DNA of 38,734 nt from Bacillota bacterium (GTDB taxonomy: Bacteria > Bacillota > Clostridia > Christensenellales > Aristaeellaceae): positions 1 through 38,734 of the forward strand of contig JAEYPB010000034.1 in assembly GCA_023411175.1 (NCBI GenBank), written 5' to 3'. The position numbers were made by a program, and so were the translations under genes. Below, piece after piece: positions 16,612 to 25,064 of the stretch; position 1 is the first letter of the stretch, and each line of letters begins with the position of its first letter. The notes beneath the pieces are model-generated. The model searched no databases. It saw only the letters and a list, made by a program, of their open reading frames with translations, and was not told the origin of the DNA.

Positions 16612-17583
16612 CTATTTCCTGTTCACGCCGAAGTCCACCGAGGCGATGACGGCCTTCAGCGCGTCCGCGGACGCGCGCAGCTTTTCCAGCTCGTCGTCCT
16701 TCAGCGGCGGGGTGATCTCCCGCTCGATGCCGTTGGCGCCGACGACGAAGGGCAGGCTCAGGCACACGTCGGAAATGCCGTAGCGGCCGTTGATCATCGA
16801 GGAGACCGTCAGGACCGAGTTGGCGTCCTGGGCGATGCACTCCACGATGCGCTTCACCGCCAGCGCGACGGCGTAATAGGTCGCGCCCTTGAACTGGATG
16901 ACCTTCCCGCCGGAGGTGCGCACATCGTTTATGATGTCCTCCAGCTCCCGCTTGCCGCAGCGCTCGGCGTGGAGGCAGGCCACCTCGCAGTACTCGTCCA
17001 TGTTCATGCCGGCGATGTTGGTCAGCGACCAGGGCACCATTGACGTATCGCCGTGCTCGCCGAACACGTAGCCGTGCACGTTGGTGGGGCTGAGATCCAC
17101 ATGGGCGGCCAGGATGGACCGAAGGCGCGCCGAATCCAGCATCGTGCCGGAGCCGATGACCTGGTGCTCCTTCAGGCCGAAGTTCTTTGAAATGTGGTAG
17201 GTCAGAACGTCCACAGGGTTCGAGACCACGACGTACACCGCGTCCGGCGCCTTTTTTACGACCTCGGGCATGATGGAATTGATGATGTTGATGTTGCCCT
17301 GCGCCAGGTCGATGCGGCTCTGGCCGGGCTTCCTGCCCGCGCCGGCGGTGATGACGACGATGTCCGCGCCCGCCGCGCTGTCATAATCGCCGGCGTACAC
17401 GTCCACCGGCGCGCAGAAGGGTGTGCCCTGGATGATGTCCATCGCCTCTCCGCGGGCCTTGTCAAAGGCGATGTCGATCAAAACGATCTCCGAGGCCAGC
17501 CCGGAGGTCGTCAGCGTAAAAGCGACGGTGGCGCCCACGTTGCCCGCGCCCAGAATGGCGATTTTCCTGCCCTTTTTGTTCAT
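16612..17583 (-). CDS. ldh: L-lactate dehydrogenase family protein (lactate/malate dehydrogenase)
   Basis: 323 residues. NAD motif GAGNVG (12-17), SNPVDVLTY (121-129), substrate arginine in DSARLR (150-155), catalytic His177 in GEHGD, and KGATYY near 245, all as in L-lactate dehydrogenases. The loop position that is Gln in classical lactate dehydrogenases (102 in the usual numbering) is Arg84 here (GRKPGQSR), the residue typical of malate dehydrogenases. Some clostridial enzymes called lactate dehydrogenase share this loop from memory, so the substrate is not certain. The ATG at 17583 has AGAGGGA upstream. A TATAAT box near 17757-17762 (minus) may be its -10; no Rex site is obvious. Confidence 0.85.
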   Translation of the reverse strand: MNKKGRKIAILGAGNVGATVAFTLTTSGLASEIVLIDIAFDKARGEAMDIIQGTPFCAPVDVYAGDYDSAAGADIVVITAGAGRKPGQSRIDLAQGNINIINSIMPEVVKKAPDAVYVVVSNPVDVLTYHISKNFGLKEHQVIGSGTMLDSARLRSILAAHVDLSPTNVHGYVFGEHGDTSMVPWSLTNIAGMNMDEYCEVACLHAERCGKRELEDIINDVRTSGGKVIQFKGATYYAVALAVKRIVECIAQDANSVLTVSSMINGRYGISDVCLSLPFVVGANGIEREITPPLKDDELEKLRASADALKAVIASVDFGVNRK

Positions 17584-17930
17584 GGAAATCCCTCTTTCCG
17601 TCTTCACTTGTTTTCTCTTGGTCGGCCCCGTCCGCGCTCGCGCCCGGGACGGAAGCCCGAATCAGCAGGCGTTAAAACTCATATCCGCACCATCTGCACA
17701 CGCCTCGATTCTCTGTGAAGCCATACCAAAACCCATATTCAAGCCATAGCGCATATTATATCCGATCATTCCCGGAGAATCATTAAGTTTGTGGTGCTTT
17801 TCCCTGTTTCGATAAATTTTTACTTAATGCTTGTTCCTGCGCGTTGGCTCAGGCGGCACCCGTGTCCTTAAGGTGCTAATATCCGTCCGATTTTTAAATG
17901 ATACGCTATGTGTATATATTTTTTTTGTTA

Positions 17931-17959
17931 TTGACATAAGAACGCATGTTTGGTATGAT
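17931..17959 (+). promoter_or_regulatory. Sigma-A promoter with long leader ahead of the secreted protein at 18222
   Basis: TTGACA (17931-17936), 17 bases, TATGAT (17954-17959). The start near 17966 gives a leader of about 255 bases with a TACCGGC/GCCGGTA stem (about 18009-18059). I recognise no riboswitch class. The rest of the 638-base gap (17584-18221) holds no gene that I can support. Confidence 0.7.
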
Positions 17960-18221
17960 GGCCTTGCCTTCTTCCAAATAGTTGAAAGGAACATCCTCAT
18001 TCTTCCCGTACCGGCCCAGCCCTTGCCGAAAGTCCTAGAGGCCGAGACATGAGCCGGTAGCGTTTAGGCGCGTTTTCGGTTTTTCTCATGCCAGGCCCCT
18101 TTTCTTTATCCCGGCCAGATTTGACGTGGTTGGCCCATCCGGAATGATCTTTCGAGAAAGGGTTGTATTTGACGTGATTATCCCGGCGTAAGCCGCGGAA
18201 AGTAAGAAGGAGGATTCCCAC

Positions 18222-18989
18222 ATGCGCAAGTTCATGATCCTGCTGCTAGTCGTCCTGGTATCCTTTACGCCAATGGTCGCTCTGGCAGAAGCCCCCACCG
18301 ATTGGGAGGCCGTGCTGGCGGAGAAGGATCAGAAAATCGCGGAGCTTGAAAGCCAGCTTGCCGAGATTCAGGCACAGCTGGAGCAATTGACCGCAACGCC
18401 GGAGCCGGTGGCCCAACCGACGCCCGCGCCCTACGTTACGCTCAAAAAGGGCAGCAAAGGCGAAGCCGTTGCCGCGCTGCAGGAACGTTTGAAGGAACTG
18501 GGGTACCTCGGAGGCGTCGCGGATGGCTCTTTCGGCGGTGGCACCGGCTCGGCGGTCAAAGAATTCCAGAAGGTCGCGGGGCTGAAGGAGACCGGCGAAG
18601 CGGACGCCGAAACGCAGGAGGCACTTTTCAGCGAAGCCGCACCCGCCTCACCGAATCCCGTTGTCGATGATTCTGCCTATGAGAAACTCAACTACAAGGC
18701 CAACTCCCGGGATCCCGAAGCCTACACGGGCAAAAAAATCAAGTTCTCCGGGAAGATTGTGCAGGTAATGGAGGACGAAGGCTACGCCGTGTTCCGCATC
18801 GCCACAAAGGGAAGCTATGACAACGTGGTGTATGCGATCTACGTCATTCCGGAAAACTACAAGCGTTTTCTGGAGGACGACAAGGTGACCGTCTACGCCA
18901 CATCCACCGGTATCTACACTTATGAATCGGTCATGGGTGGTTCCATCACCATCCCGTCCTGCCTGATCGATCGGATCGAGATGAAGTAA
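18222..18989 (+). CDS. Secreted protein: coiled coil, peptidoglycan-binding domain, C-terminal beta domain
   Basis: 255 residues. A signal peptide (residues 1-22, cut after LALA) is followed by a short coiled coil (about 28-57), a Pro/Thr linker, a PG_binding_1 domain (about 68-135, starting LKKGSKGEAVAALQERL, with GVADGSFG), and a C-terminal domain of about 100 residues with alternating hydrophobic positions (YTGKKIKFSGKIVQVM) that looks like an OB-like beta barrel. It is probably exported and wall-bound. AGAAGGAGG lies 8 bases before the ATG. A terminator follows at 19041. The function of the C-terminal domain is unknown to me. Confidence 0.85.
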   Translation: MRKFMILLLVVLVSFTPMVALAEAPTDWEAVLAEKDQKIAELESQLAEIQAQLEQLTATPEPVAQPTPAPYVTLKKGSKGEAVAALQERLKELGYLGGVADGSFGGGTGSAVKEFQKVAGLKETGEADAETQEALFSEAAPASPNPVVDDSAYEKLNYKANSRDPEAYTGKKIKFSGKIVQVMEDEGYAVFRIATKGSYDNVVYAIYVIPENYKRFLEDDKVTVYATSTGIYTYESVMGGSITIPSCLIDRIEMK

Positions 18990-19040
18990 CCATCCCCCGG
19001 TATCCCGGCCCGGACGCATCCGAACTCCGGCCTGTTCTTC

Positions 19041-19071
19041 GCGCCCAAAAACCCCAAGGGTTTTTGGGCGC
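19041..19071 (+). terminator. Terminator after the secreted protein gene
   Basis: GCGCCCAAAAACCC pairs with GGGTTTTTGGGCGC over 14 bp around CAAG. Confidence 0.75.
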
Positions 19072-19176
19072 TCTATTTCCATGGGAATCCTGGATTTCTT
19101 TACACGCTTCCCCTTCCTACACAAGGGCATCCATGGGATAATAAACTCGTTCAAAAATTCGAAGGAGACACCGAGG

Positions 19177-19944
19177 ATGATGTCGCTTGACCGGCGGCGC
19201 GCGATGGGGCCATACCTTTGGTTGGCCGCCCTGGGCGTTCTGCTATTGTACCTTCACAGCGTTTCATACCTGCTTCGTGACGACGAGGGCGACGCGCTGA
19301 TGGCCTTTTTCCTCAGCCTTTCGGTGGGCTACGCCGCGCCCATCCTGCCGCTGATGGCGGCGCTGCCCTTCGGCACCGCATTCTGCGCCGACTGGCAAAG
19401 TTCTTTCGCGCCCGCCGCGGTCACGCGCTCGGGCCGGCGGCGCTACCTCATGTCCAAGGCGCTGGCGTCGGCGCTTTCCGGCGCGCTGGTGTCTGCGCTC
19501 GGCATGCTTCTTTTCATTCTGGTTCTCAACCTGAGGTTCCCGCCGGATTTCGGCGCGGAGCCGTTTTTGGGCGATGTGGCGGGGCTTCAGCATCTGCTCG
19601 CCGGGGGCGGCGCGGGCGCGTACCTGTCCTATTACGGGTCGTACCTGTTCCTCGCGCTCCTGTCCGGCATGTTCTGGGCGATGAGCGCTTTGACCTTTTC
19701 GGCCTTCTACCCCAACGTGGCGCTCACGCTGTGCGCGCCGTTGGTGCTGCACCGGCTGATGGGCGAAGTCGGCAACTGGGTGTACATCCCCCGCTGGATG
19801 AACGTGACGCTGATGGAGTCCGGCGCGGTGGACATGCCGCCCCCCACGCTTCTGACGGCGGGCGCGGGCGTGTTCGTCACCCTGACCGCGCTGATGGCCG
19901 CGCTCTTTATGTGGCGCGCCGGAAGGAGGCTGCGCCATGCGTAG
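19177..19944 (+). CDS. ABC exporter permease 1
   Basis: About 255 residues with roughly six hydrophobic helices, in the style of ABC-2 type permeases, and a weakly conserved sequence. GAAGGAG lies 9 bases before the ATG at 19177; the frame is open further up to 19081 but without a ribosome site. It overlaps the next permease by eight bases, and the third gene is the ATPase, so this is half of a membrane dimer. Such three-gene systems commonly export peptides or lipids or give resistance, but nothing here fixes the substrate. Confidence 0.78.
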   Translation: MMSLDRRRAMGPYLWLAALGVLLLYLHSVSYLLRDDEGDALMAFFLSLSVGYAAPILPLMAALPFGTAFCADWQSSFAPAAVTRSGRRRYLMSKALASALSGALVSALGMLLFILVLNLRFPPDFGAEPFLGDVAGLQHLLAGGGAGAYLSYYGSYLFLALLSGMFWAMSALTFSAFYPNVALTLCAPLVLHRLMGEVGNWVYIPRWMNVTLMESGAVDMPPPTLLTAGAGVFVTLTALMAALFMWRAGRRLRHA

Positions 19945-20773
19945 GTCCTGGGCCTGCTGCCGCCACGACCTGAGGCGGCTCGCCTCCACGCCCCGGGCGT
20001 GGGCAGTGCTCGTGCTGACGTTCCTCTACGTGGAAAACCAGTTCGCGCCCATCCGGGACATGCTGCGCATCGAGGGGTTCACCCTCAACTGGCCGGGCAT
20101 GGCGACCTACTTCCTCAGCGACGCGCAAATCACGATGATGGCGGGGCTGGGGCTGCTCATGCTCCTGTTCGACGCGCCCTTTACCGACGAGACCCAGCGC
20201 TACATCATCGCCCGCACGGGCCGCGGCGCCTGGGGGCGCGGGCAGCTGATGTACGTAATGCTGGCCAGCGCAGCGTACCTCGCCGTGTTTTTGCTTGCGC
20301 TGCTCCTCTTCCAGTCGCCGTGGACGGACTGGTCCGGCGGCTGGTCGAACGGGCTTGCCGCGCTGGCCAAAGAGGGCTACTACGAAATCTACGACACCAT
20401 GATCGAATACGATCCCTGGCTGATGGACGCCTACGCGCCCGTTCAGGCGCTCTCGCTCTCCCTTTCGCTGCACGCGCTGGCCTTTCTTTCGCTGGCGCTC
20501 ATCCAGTACGTGGTCAACGTGCTGGGCGGCGGGCGGATCGGCTTCCTTCTGGCCGCGGCGCCGCTTCTCTTTGATTCGGTGATCGAGGAATTCTTCGACG
20601 TCCCCTGGTTCTACTTTTCGCCGGTCACGCTTTCCAGGCTTCCCATGCTGGACTACGGCGACGAGATGGGGCGTCCGCCCCTCTGGTTCGCCTTTGCGGT
20701 GCTGACGGCGCTGGCGGCGGGGCTCGTCTATCTGAGCCTCCGGCTTTCAAAGAGAAGGGAGATCCTGCTATGA
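19937..20773 (+). CDS. ABC exporter permease 2
   Basis: 278 residues, about six hydrophobic helices, with a charged N-terminus (RHDLRRLASTPRAW) usual in ABC-2 permeases. It is translationally coupled to genes on both sides: an eight-base overlap upstream and a four-base ATGA overlap with the ATPase. Sequence similarity to permease 1 is low by eye, so the pair would be a heterodimer. Confidence 0.78.
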   Translation: MRRSWACCRHDLRRLASTPRAWAVLVLTFLYVENQFAPIRDMLRIEGFTLNWPGMATYFLSDAQITMMAGLGLLMLLFDAPFTDETQRYIIARTGRGAWGRGQLMYVMLASAAYLAVFLLALLLFQSPWTDWSGGWSNGLAALAKEGYYEIYDTMIEYDPWLMDAYAPVQALSLSLSLHALAFLSLALIQYVVNVLGGGRIGFLLAAAPLLFDSVIEEFFDVPWFYFSPVTLSRLPMLDYGDEMGRPPLWFAFAVLTALAAGLVYLSLRLSKRREILL

Positions 20774-21399
20774 TCGCGCTCAAACATGTCCGCAAAACCT
20801 TCGGCCGGGAGGAAGTGCTGCGCGACGTCAGCGCAAACTTCGGTCGCGGCATGATCCACGGCCTGGTGGGCCGCAACGGCTCCGGCAAGACGGTGCTGCT
20901 CAAGCTGATCGCGGGGCTCATGGCCCCGGACGGCGGCGTCATCCGCGTGAACGGCAAGCGCATCGGCGTGGACATCGAAATGCCGCCGCGCCTCGGCGCG
21001 ATCATCGAGACGCCGGGCTTTCTGCCCAACTACTCCGGCTACCGGAACCTGAAATTCCTGGCGGACATCCGCGGGAAGATCGGGAAAGAGGATATCTATC
21101 TCGCGATGGACCGGGGGGGGCTGGACCCGAAGAGCCCTAAGTGGGTGTCCCGCTATAGCCTGGGCATGCGGCAGCGGCTGGGCATCGCCCAGGCCATCAT
21201 GGAGGACCCCGACCTCATCATCCTGGACGAGCCGATGAACGGGCTGGACGACGCCGCCGTCCGGCACATGAGAAGGCTCTTTTTGGACCTGTGCGACGAG
21301 GGCCGGACCATCCTCCTGGCCAGCCACAACCCGCTGGACATCCGAAAACTGTGCGACACCGTCAGCCATATGGACCGGGGCGAGCTGACGCCGATGTAG
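20770..21399 (+). CDS. ABC exporter ATPase
   Basis: 209 residues. Walker A GRNGSGKT (near 34-41), signature YSLGMRQRL, Walker B LIILDEP, and the switch histidine in LLASHNP are all present. The YSLGM signature is typical of ATPases for lantibiotic- and bacitracin-type ABC-2 exporters. The gene order (two permeases then ATPase) is less common than ATPase first. In a run of eight G near 21111-21118 the protein reads RGGLDP where relatives often have RVGLDP, so a base-call slip there is possible but the frame is intact. Confidence 0.9.
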   Translation: MIALKHVRKTFGREEVLRDVSANFGRGMIHGLVGRNGSGKTVLLKLIAGLMAPDGGVIRVNGKRIGVDIEMPPRLGAIIETPGFLPNYSGYRNLKFLADIRGKIGKEDIYLAMDRGGLDPKSPKWVSRYSLGMRQRLGIAQAIMEDPDLIILDEPMNGLDDAAVRHMRRLFLDLCDEGRTILLASHNPLDIRKLCDTVSHMDRGELTPM

Positions 21400-21421
21400 C
21401 CCACAAGGCGCGAGTTGCGAA

Positions 21422-21453
21422 AATCCCCTGAAATCCAGCGATTTCAGGGGATT
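21422..21453. terminator. Bidirectional terminator between the ABC exporter and zupT
   Basis: AATCCCCTGAAATC pairs with GATTTCAGGGGATT over 14 bp around CAGC, between two converging genes. Confidence 0.8.
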
Positions 21454-21473
21454 CATATACCGGCCTCTGCGCG

Positions 21474-22292
21474 CTACAGGAACAATAGCAGGCTCACCGC
21501 CATCACGATCATGCCGCTGACCAGCCCGTAGATGGCGACATGGGGCTCCCCGTATTCGCGGGCCGTGGGCAGTAGCTCATCGAGCGATATAAACACCATG
21601 ATCCCGGCGACCATCGCAAACAGCACGCCGAAGGTGACGTCGTTAAAGAACCGGGCGAAGAGCAGAAAGCCCACCATCGCGCCGACCGGCTCCGAAAGGC
21701 CGGACAGCAGCGAGTACCAGAACGCCTTTTTCCGGTTGCCCGTCGCGTAGTAGATCGGCACCGAAACCGCGATTCCCTCCGGGATGTTGTGAATGGCGAT
21801 CGCCACCGCGATGGCGACACCCAGCGAAGGCTCCCTCAGCGCCGAGGTGAAGGTGGCAAGCCCTTCCGGGAAGTTGTGGATGGCGATGGCCAGCGCGCTC
21901 AAAAGCCCCATGCGCATCAGCTTGCCCTGTTTTTTCTGAGCTTCGCAGGCCCCGTCGCAGATCTCCTCAACCTTGTGCACCTCGTGGGGGTTCTCGGCGG
22001 ACGGAACCAGCTTGTCGATGACGGCGATCAGAAAAATCCCGCCGAAAAACGCGCCGGCGGTGGCCCAGCTGCCGGCGGAATTCCCCAGCGCGGCGACCAG
22101 GCTGTCCTTCGCCTTGACGAAGATCTCCACAAACGAAACGTAGATCATCACCCCGGCGGAAAAGCCCAGCGCGTAGGAGAGGAACCGGGTGTTGGTGCGC
22201 CTGCTCAGAAGCGCGATCAGGCTTCCCACGCCCGTCGATAACCCGGCAAATACGGTCAGAAGAAATGCAAACAGAACGGCGGACGGCTCCAA
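21474..22292 (-). CDS. zupT: ZIP-family metal transporter (ZupT-like)
   Basis: 272 residues with about eight hydrophobic helices. The two metal-site motifs HNFPEG (helix 4) and HNIPEG (helix 5) are intact, and GLSEPVG follows, all as in ZupT. A histidine/cysteine-bearing cytoplasmic loop lies between helices 3 and 4. Family members import Zn, Fe, Mn or Co. The start is TTG at 22292, with AAAGGGG upstream; no ATG fits. A minus-strand TATAAT box near 22322-22327 may be the promoter. No zinc-regulator site is obvious. Confidence 0.88.
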   Translation of the reverse strand: MEPSAVLFAFLLTVFAGLSTGVGSLIALLSRRTNTRFLSYALGFSAGVMIYVSFVEIFVKAKDSLVAALGNSAGSWATAGAFFGGIFLIAVIDKLVPSAENPHEVHKVEEICDGACEAQKKQGKLMRMGLLSALAIAIHNFPEGLATFTSALREPSLGVAIAVAIAIHNIPEGIAVSVPIYYATGNRKKAFWYSLLSGLSEPVGAMVGFLLFARFFNDVTFGVLFAMVAGIMVFISLDELLPTAREYGEPHVAIYGLVSGMIVMAVSLLLFL

Positions 22293-22443
22293 GTGGCGTC
22301 GCCCCTTTCGTGGTATAATGACCTATTATAACAGAAATCCGGGCGGAGGTGAACCGCCCGAACCCCGTTATTTGCATGGAATGCCGATATGATCATCAAC
22401 AGTCGCACGGAAACCACATCCGCCAGCGGGCCAAACACCCAGC

Positions 22444-22614
22444 CTACTGCCCCGTGTTGGTCTTTGTAAATTGGTCGGTGAAGGTAAACAGGTCACGTCG
22501 TTTGCGTCCCAACCAATTTCTTGTGAGTTTATAGGTGATTCTCGCAAAAAACTTACTGATCTTAAAGATCAATGGCCACTTGCCCGCCCCCGCATTTTTC
22601 ACGATCCATTTCAT
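22444..22614 (-). CDS. Small basic hypothetical protein (56 residues), possibly a gene remnant
   Basis: Reads MKWIVKNAGAGKWPLIFK at the start, followed by an aromatic and basic stretch to TNTGQ. The composition is protein-like (Trp, Phe, Lys, Arg spread evenly) and the frame stays open upstream into the end of the next gene (QIADYAD before the Met). I see no ribosome site at this ATG, so it may be the tail of an older, damaged gene. It lies in the AT-richer patch 22440-23740. I recognise no domain. Confidence 0.35.
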   Translation of the reverse strand: MKWIVKNAGAGKWPLIFKISKFFARITYKLTRNWLGRKRRDLFTFTDQFTKTNTGQ

Positions 22615-22631
22615 GATGTCCGCATAATCCG

Positions 22632-23507
22632 CTATTTGACGTAAACTAGCACAGTGTCAGATTTACCCCCAATAATACATTTTGCTGTAATTTTAGCTTT
22701 GCCTTTTGCTTTTGCGAGAACTAGTCCGTCAACAACAGAAACAACTTTTTTGTTTGAAGTAGACCATTTAAATTTATAAGAATTTGGATTCTCGGTTTGG
22801 TCGGGGCGCAAAGGCCAACCCATCGAGAGTTTGCATATAAACTGCAATTGTTCACCCCTGTACATCACGGTAGGCTTATTAGCGAGGATTTCTATAGAGG
22901 ATGGGGCAAACGGGTCAACAACACGAACAGTTAACCTTGACACTTTTCTACCGCGTTTGGTTTTTGCAATTATTGTTGTTATGCCTTCTTTTTTCGGTGT
23001 TACCACACCGACTTTTGACACTGTGCAGATTCGAGTATTGGCAGAATGCCATAGGATATCTGATTTTGCGGAAGACGGGCGCATCGTGGCCGACAAAACA
23101 AGCTTTTGATCCATGTAAAGAATACTCGTGCCCTTCTGGTCTATGATTATCTCGGTGGGCATGGTTGGATCAATTACTGTTATAGTAATCTTGCCAGTTT
23201 TCTTCCACTTTTTGCTTATAGCTGATACCACTGTTTTTCCAGCTTTTCTGGCAACAACGAAGCCGTCCGCAGAAACCTTAGCAACGGATGTTTTGCTGGA
23301 CTTCCATGCGATTGTGCCAATCGAAGCCCCATCAGGAGAGGCTTTCGCGTGTAGTTGCAATGTATCGCCAATATTCATGGCTGTAGACGCGATAATTCCG
23401 CTAGGAGTGCTCACTACCAAATTTTGCGGCTTGATTGAAGCGTTAGCGATTGCTGAACAGAGAAGCAAGGACAGTGCGCAGATCATGGCAAAAAACTTGG
23501 TCTTCAT
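22632..23507 (-). CDS. Secreted protein with Ig-like (Big_2) repeats
   Basis: About 291 residues. A signal peptide (residues 1-23, ending AIANA) is followed by three bacterial Ig-like repeats, each with the Big_2 pattern of a W-x-S-S/T core followed by V-x-V (WKSSKTSVAKVSADGFVV, then WHSANTRICTVSKVGVVT, then WSTSNKKVVSVVDGLVL). Such proteins act at the cell surface in adhesion or in wall structure. GGAGGT lies 8-9 bases before the ATG at 23507. Its base composition is clearly lower in GC than its neighbours, which suggests recent gain. Confidence 0.82.
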   Translation of the reverse strand: MKTKFFAMICALSLLLCSAIANASIKPQNLVVSTPSGIIASTAMNIGDTLQLHAKASPDGASIGTIAWKSSKTSVAKVSADGFVVARKAGKTVVSAISKKWKKTGKITITVIDPTMPTEIIIDQKGTSILYMDQKLVLSATMRPSSAKSDILWHSANTRICTVSKVGVVTPKKEGITTIIAKTKRGRKVSRLTVRVVDPFAPSSIEILANKPTVMYRGEQLQFICKLSMGWPLRPDQTENPNSYKFKWSTSNKKVVSVVDGLVLAKAKGKAKITAKCIIGGKSDTVLVYVK

Positions 23508-23550
23508 GCTCAAATTACCTCCAAGCTTGATATTCCCAACTATACACAAT

Positions 23551-23745
23551 CTAAAGGAAAGTGTAAAGTAATTTTTGCACGATGATGTTTAAGCAGTTTT
23601 CCCTTCGCATTTTTTCAATGAACGCATTCGCCCCGACGAAGGACAAATTCTGATGGGTGAGGTGGGTCTGAACTGCCTTTTTGAAGAACTCATGGTCAAT
23701 ATGGTGGGTCTGTGCACGAAATCCCAAAACGACCGCTTCAAACAA
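23551..23745 (-). CDS. Hypothetical 64-residue ORF next to the left attachment site
   Basis: Open frame with protein-like composition (IDHEFFKKAVQTHLTHQN, then FVGANAFIEKM). The only start is a TTG inside the direct repeat, with no clear ribosome site. It may be a remnant of a gene cut by an earlier insertion at the same tRNA. No domain recognised. Confidence 0.3.
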   Translation of the reverse strand: MFEAVVLGFRAQTHHIDHEFFKKAVQTHLTHQNLSFVGANAFIEKMRRENCLNIIVQKLLYTFL

Positions 23746-23837
23746 GCAAAGAAAAACCCCTGAAAACTCAATGTTTTCAAGGGCTTCCTTGTGGCGTGCC
23801 CGGAGGGATTCGAACCCACGACCTTTTGGTTCGTAGC
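23736..23837. repeat. Left attachment repeat (attL) with tRNA-Arg 3' fragment
   Basis: 102 bases, matching 32954-33055 at 100 positions (mismatches at 23784 and 23788). It carries the last 46 bases of tRNA-Arg (23792-23837), including the encoded CCA, and the tRNA terminator hairpin. The tRNA match stops at 23837, just past the anticodon loop, which is a common crossover place for tyrosine integrases. Confidence 0.9.
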
Positions 23838-23930
23838 TATCGCAGGAGCCTTTTACAGCCTCTCACGCCCTCGCGCAAATGCTTATATTACAAGGGTTTC
23901 CCCGTTCTGCTTCTCACGCCCTCCGGCCTC

Positions 23931-23974
23931 TTAGCGCACGCTTTTATAACTTTGTGCGCTAAATGTGCGCTAAA
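23931..23974. repeat. Integrase arm-site candidates, left end
   Basis: Two tandem TGTGCGCTAAA copies (23953-23963, 23964-23974) and one inverted partial copy TTAGCGCACG (23931-23940). The same tandem pair occurs at the right end, inside the element. Confidence 0.6.
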
Positions 23975-24007
23975 AAAGCGGGGCTGAAAGGCCCCGCTGC
24001 CATCCGT

Positions 24008-24229
24008 TTACGCCCTCTTGCGCCGCGCCCGCTCCTGCCGCTTGCCCTCGACGATGCCCGCATAGTACGCCATGCCCAGCGTGACGCGCTCGCCCCAGCT
24101 CCCATCGAAGTACTTCCTCCGAATCAGCATTTCCCCGGCCTCGCCCAACTCCAGCGGGTCGCCGTTGCCGATCATCTGGTTTTGCGCGTGGACGGTTCCG
24201 CAGTTCGGGGCCATGATTCTGCCCTCCAT
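24008..24229 (-). CDS. Hypothetical element protein (73 residues)
   Basis: Starts at ATG 24229 with GGAGGG 7 bases upstream. Contains MAPNCGTVHAQN near the N-terminus, then RRKYFDGSWGERVTLG and a very basic tail. No domain recognised. It starts two bases after the stop of the next upstream gene, so the three small leftward genes 24008-24800 probably form one unit, read from the operator region near 24930. Confidence 0.6.
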   Translation of the reverse strand: MEGRIMAPNCGTVHAQNQMIGNGDPLELGEAGEMLIRRKYFDGSWGERVTLGMAYYAGIVEGKRQERARRKRA

Positions 24230-24231
24230 GC

Positions 24232-24459
24232 TCACGCCCTCCCTTCGCAGTCCGGGATGAAACCGGCGTCGACGTCCGGGATAATGCCGCGCTCGACGTT
24301 GCCGGCCAGCCATCCGGTGATGCCGTTGATCTTCTCCGCCTCATCGCGGGCGTACTCCATCGCGCCCTCCAGCGCCTCCGGGACGCGCAGCCCGCACAAC
24401 GTCATATGCAGCTTCCGGGTCATGTCCTCCAGCCGGTTCAGTTCTTTGGAAAGCATCAT
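24232..24459 (-). CDS. Hypothetical element protein (75 residues)
   Basis: Mostly helical, with a leucine-rich N-terminal half (LNRLEDMTRKLHMTL) and an acidic C-terminal half. GAGAGG precedes the ATG. It sits between two other small element genes on the same strand. No domain recognised. Confidence 0.6.
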   Translation of the reverse strand: MMLSKELNRLEDMTRKLHMTLCGLRVPEALEGAMEYARDEAEKINGITGWLAGNVERGIIPDVDAGFIPDCEGRA

Positions 24460-24536
24460 TTGGTATCCCTCTCCTTTCGTACTTGACGGGCTGGAGGCCC
24501 CGCGGTATACTCTGTGTGAGCCTCCAGCCGGTTCGG

Positions 24537-24800
24537 TTACGCTACCATGAAGCGCCGCGCGGTGGTGGTCTTGGTGAACCGCTCGGCCACTTCCGGCAAG
24601 GCCTTCTTGAGGGCGGTGGTGTCCAGGCGAGCGCTCGTGACGGCCTTCCAGGTGACTTTGAACGCCCCGGCGGTCAGTTCCTCGGCTTCTCCCATGTGGG
24701 CCTTGATCTTGTCCTGTGCGGCCTCGATAGCGGCTTCCAGTTCCTCCCGCATCCGGCGCAGCTCCTGAAGCTCGGTGACGATGGCGGTGATCTCCTGCAT
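24537..24800 (-). CDS. Phage-type coiled-coil protein (87 residues)
   Basis: An N-terminal coiled coil (about 5-38, LQELRRMREELEAAIEAA) is followed by a compact domain ending in RFTKTTTARRF. The pattern FKVTWKAVTSARLDTTALK then LPEVAERFTK is one I associate with small phage recombination-module proteins in clostridial phages. Function unknown. AGGAGG lies upstream of the start. First gene of the leftward group, facing the three operators. Confidence 0.7.
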   Translation of the reverse strand: MQEITAIVTELQELRRMREELEAAIEAAQDKIKAHMGEAEELTAGAFKVTWKAVTSARLDTTALKKALPEVAERFTKTTTARRFMVA

Positions 24801-24930
24801 GTGACGAACCTCCTTCGTGTTGATCGGTTGGGGCGGGGCGGCTTCTGCTTACTCGGGCTTATTGGCGTTGCCTTTCGCATCCGGCCCCCGTTGGGCTTCT
24901 TGTGTGCTTCCCTCAACCTCTGTCTGTATT

Positions 24931-25025
24931 ATACAACGATATCGTTGTATTGTCTATCTGCTAATTCGCCAAATATACAACGATATCTTTGTATGTTGCG
25001 CCAGTATACAACGATATCATTATAT
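24931..25025. promoter_or_regulatory. Three near-identical 20-bp palindromic operators
   Basis: ATACAACGATATCGTTGTAT (24931-24950, perfect palindrome), with imperfect copies at 24975-24994 and 25006-25025. They sit in the 264-base gap between divergent genes (leftward 24800, rightward 25065). The likely binder is the RHH protein encoded just to the right. Confidence 0.8.
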
Positions 25026-25064
25026 GGTACACTTATGCTAAAGGTGGGAAAGGATGGTCATAAA

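Noticed and set aside
24483..25064. Extended 264-codon reading of the RHH gene
   Set aside because: The upstream part crosses the operators and is antisense to another gene; a good start exists at 25065.
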